Assembly: GCA_902564385.1 (NCBI GenBank)
Contig: CACFAT010000003.1
Location: forward strand, 1-34,038
Origin: an uncultured Pelagibacteraceae bacterium
GTDB lineage: Bacteria > Pseudomonadota > Alphaproteobacteria > Pelagibacterales > Pelagibacteraceae
Length of the DNA: 34,038 nucleotides
Reading direction: 5' to 3'
Position 1 is the first letter of the stretch; each line of letters begins with the position of its first letter. The notes beneath the pieces are model-generated. The model saw nothing but the letters and a program-made list of their open reading frames with translations. It did no database searches and was not told the origin of the DNA. Below, piece by piece: positions 7,524 to 15,868 of this stretch. The position numbers were made by a program, and so were the translations under genes.

Positions 7524-7568
7524 ACTTTTGAACAATTTTAATCTAAAATTTATGTGTTATAAAAAATT

Positions 7569-8276
7569 ATGATTAATTATTTCAATCCTAATAATACTTT
7601 AAAGATAATTAATAAAATACAAAAGTTTGTATTCGCGCTATTTATAATTGTATTGTTACTTGGATTAGTAGAGGCTTTAGTTCTTTCTCCTGAGGACTAT
7701 AAACAGAGCGACACTGTTAGAATAATGTATGTTCATGTTCCATCAGCTTGGATATCACTTGGAATATTTTCAGTAATTTCCATTTTTTCTTTTGGAGTTT
7801 TTGTTTTTAAAAATAAAAACTTGTCTTTAATAACCAAAAGTTTGGCACCATCTGGTTTTGTCTTTAGCATAATTGCTTTAGTGACTGGATCAATTTGGGG
7901 AAAGCCAACCTGGGGAACTTGGTGGGCTTGGGATGCAAGAATTACTTCAATGCTTTTACTTTCAATTTTTTATTTATTGTTTATTATTTCTTGGAAGATT
8001 ACGACAGATACTAGTAAATCGGAAAAAATTAGCTCAATAATAGCAATTATTGGTCTTATAAATATTCCAGTTATAAAATTCTCAGTAGAATGGTGGAACA
8101 CTTTACATCAACCTGCGTCAGTAAAAATCTTGGAAGAAACTACAATTCATTCTTCAATGTTGACACCATTAGCTATAATGACTGCGGCATTTGCTCTATT
8201 TTCACTTTTGATATTTTTAATGAAATATAATACAGAACTGTTAAAGATTAAAAATAAAGGTCTTAATAGATTATGA
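7569..8276 (+). CDS. ccmC: Heme exporter/handling protein CcmC
   Basis: Inner-membrane component of the system I cytochrome c maturation machinery; it loads heme onto CcmE on the periplasmic side. About six transmembrane helices in 235 residues. The tryptophan-rich heme-binding motif WGTWWAWDAR is at 115-124, and the two axial histidines are seen as H56 (YVHVPSAW) and H180 (TLHQPASV). First gene of the ccmCDEFGH run, preceded by the hairpin-bearing gap. The ABC subunits CcmA and CcmB that normally act with it are not in this window. Confidence 0.96.
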   Translation: MINYFNPNNTLKIINKIQKFVFALFIIVLLLGLVEALVLSPEDYKQSDTVRIMYVHVPSAWISLGIFSVISIFSFGVFVFKNKNLSLITKSLAPSGFVFSIIALVTGSIWGKPTWGTWWAWDARITSMLLLSIFYLLFIISWKITTDTSKSEKISSIIAIIGLINIPVIKFSVEWWNTLHQPASVKILEETTIHSSMLTPLAIMTAAFALFSLLIFLMKYNTELLKIKNKGLNRL

Positions 8277-8506
8277 TTAGTGAACTAATAAATATGAATG
8301 GATACGGTGCTTACGTTTGGTCATCATTTATATTTACTCTACTTTCTTTTAGTTTCTTATACGCGGTAGTTAAATTAGATTTAATTAGAGAGAAAGAGAA
8401 ATTTAAGGAAAATTATAAATCACTAGATGAAAAGAAACTTGCATCAGTAGCTAAGCAAAAAACGTACAGAGAGATATTAGCAAACACTTCTACATCTAAA
8501 GTTTAA
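8273..8506 (+). CDS. ccmD: Heme exporter protein CcmD
   Basis: Small single-span membrane protein that helps release holo-CcmE from the CcmABC complex. It overlaps ccmC by four bases (ATGA). The N-terminus [15 protein letters not shown] with a following hydrophobic segment (to about residue 34) is the CcmD pattern, then a charged cytoplasmic tail. At 77 residues the tail is longer than in many CcmD proteins. Identification rests on the position between ccmC and ccmE plus this short motif. Confidence 0.85.
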   Translation: MISELINMNGYGAYVWSSFIFTLLSFSFLYAVVKLDLIREKEKFKENYKSLDEKKLASVAKQKTYREILANTSTSKV

Positions 8507-8517
8507 CTAGAATTCAC

Positions 8518-8940
8518 ATGTACGGAAAAAAAGTTAAATTTAGAGCCCTCTTTATTTTTTTAATTTTAATTTCATTAGTTCTTACAATTTTTTTGGTGGT
8601 TAAATCTCTTGAGGAAAACGTAGTATATTTTAAGTCTCCATCAGACATTAAAAACCTTAATGAAATCAAAAATGCTCAAAAAATTAGAGTTGGTGGAATG
8701 GTGAAAAAAAATTCTATTAAAATAAACGATAAAGAAATTTTTTTCGTAATTACGGATTTCAAAAATGAATTATTAGTCAACTTTAATGGAACTGTACCTA
8801 ATCTGTTTGAAGAGGGTAAGGGTGTAGTTGCTGAAGGTTTCTTAAAGGATAAAAGTTTTCTAAATGCTGACAAGATTTTAGCAAAACATGATGAAAATTA
8901 TATGCCTCCTGAAGTCAGTGAAGCTATGAAAAACAATTAA
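8518..8940 (+). CDS. ccmE: Cytochrome c-type biogenesis protein CcmE (heme chaperone)
   Basis: Periplasmic heme chaperone anchored by one N-terminal helix (about residues 10-28). It binds heme covalently and passes it to CcmF. The heme-attachment motif [10 protein letters not shown] starts at H124, the covalent ligand, with Y128 as the axial residue. The beta-barrel is recognisable from [10 protein letters not shown] through VAEGFL. At 140 residues it is a normal length. Eleven bases after ccmD, five before ccmF. Confidence 0.96.
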   Translation: MYGKKVKFRALFIFLILISLVLTIFLVVKSLEENVVYFKSPSDIKNLNEIKNAQKIRVGGMVKKNSIKINDKEIFFVITDFKNELLVNFNGTVPNLFEEGKGVVAEGFLKDKSFLNADKILAKHDENYMPPEVSEAMKNN

Positions 8941-8945
8941 TTTTT

Positions 8946-10817
8946 ATGTCTAATTATTTAGGAAATTATTCTTTATATATTGCTTTAATTGCATCTGTTT
9001 ATTTAATTTTTAAGTCATACTTGTATGCAAATTCAGAAAATAAATATTTAGATAAAAACTTTATTTTGATTACTTCAATACAAACTATAATGATTACAGT
9101 AAGTTTTTTTAGTCTAGTTGCAGCTTTTGTAATCTCAGATTTCAGTAATGAAACTGTTTTTAACAATTCTCATACTTTAAAACCTTTATTTTATAAAGTA
9201 TCAGGCACATGGGGAAATCATGAAGGAAGTTTATTACTGTGGTTATTAGTTCTTTCAATTTTTCTTTTTATTTTTTTATTAAATTCAAGATCACAAGATA
9301 CTAAATACAAACTTCTAACAGTACTATTTCAACAAATTATTATTTCAGGTTTTCTTGTTTTTATTTTATTAACTTCCAACCCATTTAAAACGCTTTATCC
9401 AATTCCTACCGAGGGATTAGGTTTGAACCCTATTTTACAAGACCCTGCTTTAGCTATTCATCCTCCAATTTTATATTTAGGTTATGTTGGAACGTCTATT
9501 ATCTTTTCAGCTTCACTTGCCTCAATGATTAGTGGAAATATTGGAGATAAGTGGGCAAGACATATTAAAAAATGGGTTTTAGTATCTTGGGTATTTTTAA
9601 CAATCGGTATTTTGCTAGGATCTATATGGGCATATTATGAGTTGGGCTGGGGAGGTTTTTGGTTTTGGGATCCTGTAGAAAATGTTTCATTAATGCCATG
9701 GTTTTGCTTAACAGCGCTACTGCATACTGTAATTGTATTACAGAAAAGAAATTCGTTTAAAGAGTGGACTATTATTTTGTCAATTACAACTTTCTCACTG
9801 AGTATGAGCGGCACTTTTCTTGTTAGGTCTGGAATTTTAAATTCAATTCACACTTTTGCAAACGATCCATCAAGAGGGCTATATATATTAAGTTTTCTCT
9901 TTATCCTAATATTGATGTCTATATTAATTTTCTTTTTTAATCAGAATAAAATATCAAACACAGCCAAAGAGAATTTTATTTTAAGTAAAGAGACTGCAAT
10001 ATTAGTGAATAACTGGTTTATGATGTTTTTTTTATCTGTTGTTCTTGTTGGTACAATTTATCCAATTTTTCTTGAAGTTTTAAATGGTTCAAAAATTTCT
10101 GTTGGTCCGCCTTTTTATCATAATCTTTTAATACCCTTCTTAATTCCTTTTTTAATATTTATGAGCTTTGGCCCAAGTTTGAAATGGATTAAAGATAAAT
10201 TAAAAAAGTTTGACTATAATATTTTAATTATTTTTTTAGTTTCACTACTTATTTCATATGTCATTTTAACAAAAACCGAAAATTCGTTTCTGTTGTCTAT
10301 TCCTCTTATAGTTTTGAGCATCTATCTTTTATTAGTAACAATTAAGGATTTTTTTGTTAGCAAATCATCGATTAGCCAAAAAATTTCACATTTTGGTTTT
10401 AGTTTATTAATTACAAGTATCTTATTGAATGGACTTTTTTCTAATGAATTCAATTCAAATATGAAAGTAGGAGATGAAAGAATATTCAATGAAAAAGTTG
10501 TAAAATTAAAAGAAGTTAATGTTAAAGATGTAGACAATTATAAATCTCTTAAAGCTAGTTTTGAAGTTACGAATAAAAATTCCTCTTTTGCTTTGTACCC
10601 AGAAGTTAGGATTTATCAACAGCCTTTAACTATTACTAGTGAAGCAGATATTAAGACAACATTATTTTCAGATAATTTTTTAGTATTTAATATTCTAAAA
10701 GACGATGGTTATTATAACGTAAGATATCAATATAAACCCCTAATGATTTGGATATGGATCTCAACTATATTAATTAGTTTTGGTGGTATATTAAGTGTTA
10801 TTAGAAAAAATGAGTAA
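8946..10817 (+). CDS. ccmF: Cytochrome c heme lyase subunit CcmF
   Basis: Large polytopic membrane protein of the heme lyase that attaches heme to the CxxCH motif of apocytochromes c. Full length at 623 residues. Motifs: WGNHEGSLLLW near 89-99, the periplasmic His region AIHPPILYLGY (H172), the WWD-type heme motif WGGFWFWDPVEN at 235-246, H260, and GTFLVRSGILNSIHTFAND shortly after. Its stop lies inside the start of ccmG (8-base overlap), implying coupled translation. Confidence 0.96.
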   Translation: MSNYLGNYSLYIALIASVYLIFKSYLYANSENKYLDKNFILITSIQTIMITVSFFSLVAAFVISDFSNETVFNNSHTLKPLFYKVSGTWGNHEGSLLLWLLVLSIFLFIFLLNSRSQDTKYKLLTVLFQQIIISGFLVFILLTSNPFKTLYPIPTEGLGLNPILQDPALAIHPPILYLGYVGTSIIFSASLASMISGNIGDKWARHIKKWVLVSWVFLTIGILLGSIWAYYELGWGGFWFWDPVENVSLMPWFCLTALLHTVIVLQKRNSFKEWTIILSITTFSLSMSGTFLVRSGILNSIHTFANDPSRGLYILSFLFILILMSILIFFFNQNKISNTAKENFILSKETAILVNNWFMMFFLSVVLVGTIYPIFLEVLNGSKISVGPPFYHNLLIPFLIPFLIFMSFGPSLKWIKDKLKKFDYNILIIFLVSLLISYVILTKTENSFLLSIPLIVLSIYLLLVTIKDFFVSKSSISQKISHFGFSLLITSILLNGLFSNEFNSNMKVGDERIFNEKVVKLKEVNVKDVDNYKSLKASFEVTNKNSSFALYPEVRIYQQPLTITSEADIKTTLFSDNFLVFNILKDDGYYNVRYQYKPLMIWIWISTILISFGGILSVIRKNE

Positions 10818-11340
10818 AAATATTAAATTTTTAGGATTACTACTAACATTAATAATAATTTTTATAATCTTGCTCAAGGGATTGAATGTTTCTAAAGATT
10901 ATTCCAATGAGAAATTAAAAAGTAAAATAGACTTTTCACTTAATGCAAAAAAATTATTTTCTGATGAAATAATAAATATTTCAGACTTATTTGATAAAAA
11001 TAGTCCTTCAGTAGTAAATATTTGGGCATCTTGGTGTGCACCATGTAGAGAAGAGCATCAGTTTTTAATGAAATTAAAAGATATGAACATAAATGTAATT
11101 GGAATTAATTATAAAGATAGTCCAAAAAATGCGAAAAATTTTTTGAGCTCACTTGGAAATCCTTATTCAGAAGTTATTACCGATAATGATGGAACAAAAT
11201 CAATAGAATTTGGAGCTATTGGTGTTCCTGAAACTTTTATCATAAGTGGTAAAACAAATGAGATAATAAAAAAGTATATTGGTCCATTGACAAGCGAAAA
11301 TTTAATAGAAATAAAAAATTTATTAAAAAAAAATGCTTAA
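10810..11340 (+). CDS. ccmG: Thiol:disulfide interchange protein CcmG/DsbE
   Basis: Membrane-anchored periplasmic thioredoxin-like protein that reduces the apocytochrome c cysteines before heme attachment. One N-terminal helix (about 7-23), then a thioredoxin fold with the active site WCAPC at 75-79 and the cis-Pro region GAIGVPETFII. I place the start at the ATG at 10810 (MSKNIKFLGLL), not the in-frame GTG at 10795. The ATG gives the normal short cytoplasmic N-terminus and the usual 8-base overlap with ccmF. Protein is 176 residues. It overlaps ccmH by 8 bases. Confidence 0.94.
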   Translation: MSKNIKFLGLLLTLIIIFIILLKGLNVSKDYSNEKLKSKIDFSLNAKKLFSDEIINISDLFDKNSPSVVNIWASWCAPCREEHQFLMKLKDMNINVIGINYKDSPKNAKNFLSSLGNPYSEVITDNDGTKSIEFGAIGVPETFIISGKTNEIIKKYIGPLTSENLIEIKNLLKKNA

Positions 11341-11692
11341 AATTTTAAAATTAATATTGCTGCTATATTTTAGTTTTAATTTTTCCTATGCTAATGAAAT
11401 AAACACTAAAGTAGATCAAATTACAAAAAACTTAAGGTGTTTGATATGCCAAGGTCAATCTGTTTACGATTCTCAGTCTGATTTTGCCATTAGTATGAAG
11501 CTTGTTGTAAAAAATAAGATTGATGAAGGTAAAGAAGATGAAGAAATATATGATTATTTAAAAAATAAATACGGAGAATGGATTGTCTATGAACCAGAAT
11601 TAAACCGAAATACATTTTTACTCTGGTCAATACCTTTGATTTTGTTCGCTTTTGGCGGCCTTTTAATTATTAGAAAAGTATCTATAAAGTAG
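11333..11692 (+). CDS. ccmH: Cytochrome c-type biogenesis protein CcmH (CycL)
   Basis: Periplasmic thiol-oxidoreductase subunit of the heme lyase that holds the apocytochrome. Signal/anchor at residues 1-20, the LRCLICQGQS active-site motif with C36 and C39, the helical segment to about 80 and a C-terminal membrane helix (about 93-112). At 119 residues it corresponds to the N-terminal half of the long E. coli CcmH; the CcmI-type TPR domain is absent and no separate ccmI follows here. Confidence 0.94.
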   Translation: MLKILKLILLLYFSFNFSYANEINTKVDQITKNLRCLICQGQSVYDSQSDFAISMKLVVKNKIDEGKEDEEIYDYLKNKYGEWIVYEPELNRNTFLLWSIPLILFAFGGLLIIRKVSIK

Positions 11693-11699
11693 AATTAAT

Positions 11700-12251
11700 A
11701 TGAAAATTCTGTTTAATACTATCTTTTTAGTAACATTTTTCTATTCGTTGGTTAATGCAGAAATTAGAGAAGAAACATATTATAAAATAGGAGTATTTGA
11801 TTATGCTCATCAAACAGATATGATGGCAATCAATAAAAAAAAGGTTACTAATAACACTTTTAATTCTAAATATCTGGGAGATCTAACCCAAATTTATGAC
11901 TTAATGTTTCTTGGTGATGTGAATGAGTCATTTACACACAATAATGATAAAAAAATTAAAAACCGAGAGGAATATGCAATATATTTTTCTACTGGATATC
12001 AGAAAAAATTTAATCCATCTGATCGATTTTATATTGTACCAAGTTTTAGCATTGGTCTTTATAACGAATTTAATAAAGGAAAAGATATGGGTTTTCCTAT
12101 TGAGTTTAAGAGTGAAATAGAGTTTAACTTCGAAACAAAAAATAATTTTATTTTTGGTGTTACTTATAACCACATTTCAAATGCTGATATAGGTAGTACA
12201 AATCCAGGATCTGATTCAATTTTAATTGGAATTAGATATAAAACAAACTAA
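11700..12251 (+). CDS. PagL-like lipid A 3-O-deacylase (acyloxyacyl hydrolase family)
   Basis: Probable outer-membrane beta-barrel enzyme trimming the 3-O acyl chain of lipid A. Signal peptide 1-20 (cleavage after LVNA). The barrel has alternating strands and the C-terminal active-site strand reads YNHISNADIGSTNPGSD. PagL uses a His-Ser-Glu triad with His-x-Ser and the acid 12 residues after the Ser; here H158, S160 and D172 match the spacing exactly, with Asp replacing Glu. It follows ccmH by 7 bases and probably shares its transcript, though it has no obvious role in cytochrome assembly. The N-terminal half is divergent, so the assignment rests mainly on the triad and the barrel pattern. 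Confidence 0.72.
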   Translation: MKILFNTIFLVTFFYSLVNAEIREETYYKIGVFDYAHQTDMMAINKKKVTNNTFNSKYLGDLTQIYDLMFLGDVNESFTHNNDKKIKNREEYAIYFSTGYQKKFNPSDRFYIVPSFSIGLYNEFNKGKDMGFPIEFKSEIEFNFETKNNFIFGVTYNHISNADIGSTNPGSDSILIGIRYKTN

Positions 12252-12269
12252 AGATTTTATAGTTATAAG

Positions 12270-13424
12270 ATGAGACTAAAAGATTGTCATAATTTTTACG
12301 ATTTTAGAAAACTCGCTAAACAAAAACTACCATCTCCAATATTTCATTATATTGATGGTGCGGCTGACGATGAAATAACTTACGCTAGAAATAGCAGCGC
12401 ATTTAACGATGTAGATTTAGTCCCAAACGTCTTAAGAGGTGTTGAAAATGTTGACTTATCAACTACTATTTTTGGAAAAAAACTAGACTTACCTTTTTAT
12501 TGTTCTCCAACAGCTTTGCAGAGACTCTTCCACTACGAAGGAGAAAGAGCGGTTGGACAAGCTGCAAAGAAGTTTAACACAATGTTTGGTGTTTCAGCAT
12601 TAGCTACGGTTAGTGTTGAAGAAATCTCATCTTTAATAGACACTCCAAAAATGTTTCAATTTTATTTCCATAAAGACAGAGGATTAAATGACTCTTGTTT
12701 AGAACGAGCAAAAGCTGCAAAATTTGATGTAATGGCTTTAACTGTTGATACGATAACAGGTGGAAATCGTGAAAGAGATTTAAGAACTGGATTTACATCA
12801 CCTCCAAAATTAACACTTTCGAGTTTGTTTAGTTTTGCCACAAAACCAATGTGGGGAATAAATTATTTAACCAAAGGAAAATTTGAATTACCACATCTTC
12901 AAGATTTCGTTAAAGAAGGAACTGACACAAATACTTCAATTGGTAATTATTTTTCTACTATGTTAGATCAGTCTATGAACTGGGACGACGCTGAAAAATT
13001 GTGCTCTCAGTGGGGTGGCCATTTCGCGCTTAAGGGAGTTATGAGTGTTGAAGATGCTAAAAGAGCGGTTGATATCGGATGCACAGGTATAATGGTATCA
13101 AATCATGGAGGAAGACAACTTGATGGATCTAGATCACCATTCGATCAATTAGCTGAAATTGTTGATGCAGTTGGCGATAAGTTAGATGTTATTTGTGAAG
13201 GTGGATTTCAAAGAGGTACTCATATGTTAAAAGCATTATCTATGGGTGCAAAAGCATGTGCTGGTGGAAGATTATATCTTTATGCTTTAGCTGCAGCAGG
13301 TCAAGAAGGCGTTGAGAGAGCACTTAACTTATATAAAACTGAATTAGTAAGAGACATGAAATTAATGGGCTGCACAAAGATCAGCGATCTTAATCGAGAT
13401 AATTTAAGATTCCGAAATGCATGA
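12270..13424 (+). CDS. FMN-dependent alpha-hydroxyacid oxidase/dehydrogenase, copy 1 (LldD/GlcO-like)
   Basis: TIM-barrel flavoenzyme of the L-lactate dehydrogenase/glycolate oxidase family, oxidising L-2-hydroxyacids to 2-ketoacids. Catalytic residues are present: Y27, Y132, K255 (FALKGV), and H279 with R282 in SNHGGRQLD. However, the FMN-phosphate loop, normally Asp-Gly-Gly-x-Arg, reads E310-G-G-F-Q314, losing both the Asp and the Arg, while R334 of the following Gly-Arg is kept. At 384 residues it is full length. Its stop overlaps the start of a close paralogue by four bases. Substrate may be lactate, glycolate or another L-2-hydroxyacid; whether it passes electrons to oxygen or the respiratory chain is not visible. 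Confidence 0.88.
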   Translation: MRLKDCHNFYDFRKLAKQKLPSPIFHYIDGAADDEITYARNSSAFNDVDLVPNVLRGVENVDLSTTIFGKKLDLPFYCSPTALQRLFHYEGERAVGQAAKKFNTMFGVSALATVSVEEISSLIDTPKMFQFYFHKDRGLNDSCLERAKAAKFDVMALTVDTITGGNRERDLRTGFTSPPKLTLSSLFSFATKPMWGINYLTKGKFELPHLQDFVKEGTDTNTSIGNYFSTMLDQSMNWDDAEKLCSQWGGHFALKGVMSVEDAKRAVDIGCTGIMVSNHGGRQLDGSRSPFDQLAEIVDAVGDKLDVICEGGFQRGTHMLKALSMGAKACAGGRLYLYALAAAGQEGVERALNLYKTELVRDMKLMGCTKISDLNRDNLRFRNA

Positions 13425-14572
13425 GTTTGAAGAATTGTTACAATTTTGAGGATTTTAGAAAGTTAGCTAAAAAAAAATTACCAGCTCCGATTTTTCATTA
13501 CATCGATGGTGGTGCAGACGATGAAACCACTTTAAAAAGAAATACAAATTCATTTGATGATTGTGACTTAATCCCCAATATTCTTAGAAGTGTAGGAGAA
13601 CCAGATCTATCAACCACAGTTTTTGGTAGAAAAATAGATATGCCAATTTTTTTATCTCCAACTGCTATGCAAAGTTTATATCATCCTGATGGAGATAAAG
13701 CTTCAGCTAGAGCTGCAGAAAAATTTGGTACCATGTATAGCATGTCGACAATGGCATCATTTTCCATTGAAGAAATTGCTAACATATCAAGTGGTCCAAA
13801 ATTATTTCAACTTTATATTCATAGAGATAAATCATTTACTGATGATTTAATTGATAGGTGTAAAAGAGCAAATTTTGATGGTTTGTGCTTAACTGTCGAT
13901 ACTTTGGTTGCGGGAAATAGAGAAAGAGATCACAGAACTGGTTTTACAACTCCTCCTAAATTTACATTAGAAAGTATAATGAATTTCGCAATGAAACCTG
14001 GATGGTTATTTAGATATTTTACAAACAAAAAATTTGAACTAGCTAATATTAAACACAAAACTGATAAAGGAACTAGTATAACTAAATCAGTTATAGATTA
14101 TGTTAATGAACAGTACGATCCTAATATGAACTGGGATGATGCAGAATATTGTATAAAAAAATGGGATGGACCTTTTGCGCTAAAGGGTGTGATGTCTGTA
14201 GAAGATGCAAAGAGAGCAGTTGATATTGGTTGTACAGCGATAATAATTTCTAATCATGGAGGAAGACAGCTTGACGGATCTAGAACTCCATTTGATCAAC
14301 TAAAGGCTATTTCAGATGCTGTGGGTGACAAGGTTGAGATAATTTTAGATGGAGGTGTTAGACGGGGAACTCATGTTCTCAAGGCTTTAGCTGCAGGTGC
14401 AACCGCTTGTAGTTTTGGTAAAGCTTTTTTGTTCAGTTTAGGAGCGGGTGGACAGCAAGGAGTAGAGAGGCTGCTTCAAAATATGCACGATGAAATTAGA
14501 AGAAATATGATCCTTATGGGCTGCAAAAGTGTAAAAGAGTTAGATAGATCAAAGATAATTTGCCGTAATTAA
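13421..14572 (+). CDS. FMN-dependent alpha-hydroxyacid oxidase/dehydrogenase, copy 2 (LldD/GlcO-like)
   Basis: Paralogue of the preceding gene, aligned without gaps through at least the first 340 residues. It carries the same catalytic set: Y132, K255, H279 and R282 in SNHGGRQLD. Here the phosphate loop is canonical (D310-G-G-V-R314), but the second phosphate-binding Arg, in the usual Gly-Arg-Pro, is Lys (FGKAF, K334). The two copies have thus each lost different FMN-phosphate contacts. The ATGA overlap with copy 1 suggests balanced translation, and a mixed oligomer is conceivable (inference). It oxidises an L-2-hydroxyacid; the substrate is unknown. Confidence 0.9.
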   Translation: MSLKNCYNFEDFRKLAKKKLPAPIFHYIDGGADDETTLKRNTNSFDDCDLIPNILRSVGEPDLSTTVFGRKIDMPIFLSPTAMQSLYHPDGDKASARAAEKFGTMYSMSTMASFSIEEIANISSGPKLFQLYIHRDKSFTDDLIDRCKRANFDGLCLTVDTLVAGNRERDHRTGFTTPPKFTLESIMNFAMKPGWLFRYFTNKKFELANIKHKTDKGTSITKSVIDYVNEQYDPNMNWDDAEYCIKKWDGPFALKGVMSVEDAKRAVDIGCTAIIISNHGGRQLDGSRTPFDQLKAISDAVGDKVEIILDGGVRRGTHVLKALAAGATACSFGKAFLFSLGAGGQQGVERLLQNMHDEIRRNMILMGCKSVKELDRSKIICRN

Positions 14573-14661
14573 ATATTTTTTATAAATAATTTTTATTATT
14601 ATTTTCACTTTAAATAAATAGACATGAAGTTGCTTTTCAGTTAGTTTGTCGACGAAAAATT

Positions 14662-15831
14662 ATGATTGAATTAGCAAAAGCATTAAATCGTTTAGGAACT
14701 GAAAGTGCATTTTCTGTTTTAGCAGAAGCAAAAAAATTAGAAGCACAAGGCAAACCTATGATTCATTTAGGTCTAGGACAACCTGACTTTAAAACTCCAA
14801 AACATGTAGTTGAAGCTGCAAAAAAAGCTCTAGATGATGGTCATCATGGTTATGTTTTATCAAATGGAATTCCAGAATGTCGAGAAGCTGTCGCAAGATG
14901 GGTCAAGAGACTTTATAATGCTGATATTGATCCAAATAGAGTTTTAATAATGCCAGGTGGTAAACCTACAATGTATTATGCAATTACTTGTTATGGTGAA
15001 CCAGGTGTTGAAATAATTCATCCAACTCCAGCTTTTCCAATTTATGAGTCAATGATAAATTATTCTGGAGCAAAAGCTGTTCCATATGATTTAACTGAGG
15101 ATAAAGATTTAAAATTTGATCCAGACAAAATTCTGTCTTTAATAACTGACAAAACTAGACTTTTAATTCTAATAAATCCAAACAACCCAACTGGAAGCTT
15201 TGTTGAAAAACCTGCAATTGATTACTTAGCAAAAGAATTAGAAAAACATCCGCAGGTCACAATTTTAAGTGATGAAATTTATAGTAGACAAATTTTTGAC
15301 TATAAGGAAATGCCAACTTTCTTTAACTATCCTAACTTAAGAGACAGATTGATTGTTCTTGAAGGTTGGAGTAAAGCATATTCTATGACTGGATGGAGAC
15401 TTGGTTGGAGTTACTGGCCAGAGCATTTAGTTGAACATGTAAACAAACTTTTGATTAATAGTGTATCATGTGTAAATGCAGCAGCCCAATATGCTGGTAT
15501 AGCCGCATTAGATGGTCCTGAAGACTCAATTAAAGATATGTTAGATAAATTTACATTAAGAAGAAATTTAATTCATAAAGGATTAAATGATTTACCAGGA
15601 GTAGAGTGTAGTTTGCCGGGAGGAGCTTTTTATGCTTTTCCGAATATAAAAGGGACTGGCATGAATGGATCTGAGTTTTGCAAAAAAGCTATGCATGAAG
15701 CAGGTGTTGCAATTGTTCCTGGTACTGCATTCGGTAAAACTTGTAATGATTACGTTAGATTTAGTTTTGCCGCATCTAGAGATAATATTATGCAAGCCTT
15801 AGAAAATATAGGCAAGATGCTTTCTAAATAA
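14662..15831 (+). CDS. Class I/II PLP-dependent aminotransferase
   Basis: Fold-type I aminotransferase of 389 residues. Motifs: INPNNPTG at 171-178, the pyridine-N partner D204 with Y207 (SDEIYSR), the PLP lysine K238 in WSKAYSMTGWRLGW, and a C-terminal substrate-carboxylate Arg in DYVRFSF. Similar enzymes are annotated as aspartate, alanine or aromatic aminotransferases. Next to hydroxyacid oxidases that make pyruvate or glyoxylate, a role converting that keto acid to alanine or glycine is attractive, but this is inference from context. It lies 89 AT-rich bases after the oxidase pair, in which I see no clear regulatory signal beyond possible promoter space. Confidence 0.9.
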   Translation: MIELAKALNRLGTESAFSVLAEAKKLEAQGKPMIHLGLGQPDFKTPKHVVEAAKKALDDGHHGYVLSNGIPECREAVARWVKRLYNADIDPNRVLIMPGGKPTMYYAITCYGEPGVEIIHPTPAFPIYESMINYSGAKAVPYDLTEDKDLKFDPDKILSLITDKTRLLILINPNNPTGSFVEKPAIDYLAKELEKHPQVTILSDEIYSRQIFDYKEMPTFFNYPNLRDRLIVLEGWSKAYSMTGWRLGWSYWPEHLVEHVNKLLINSVSCVNAAAQYAGIAALDGPEDSIKDMLDKFTLRRNLIHKGLNDLPGVECSLPGGAFYAFPNIKGTGMNGSEFCKKAMHEAGVAIVPGTAFGKTCNDYVRFSFAASRDNIMQALENIGKMLSK

Positions 15832-15868
15832 ACTGTATTTTTAATTAATATTTTTGTATTATTAAAGA

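Noticed and set aside
11923..12120. Overlapping + frame within the PagL-like gene
   Set aside because: The PagL-like frame has signal peptide and active-site motif; the alternative frame shows nothing recognisable.
14573..14661. Riboswitch (for example glycine type) before the aminotransferase
   Set aside because: The 89-base AT-rich gap is too short and shows no conserved glycine-aptamer core or stable stems.
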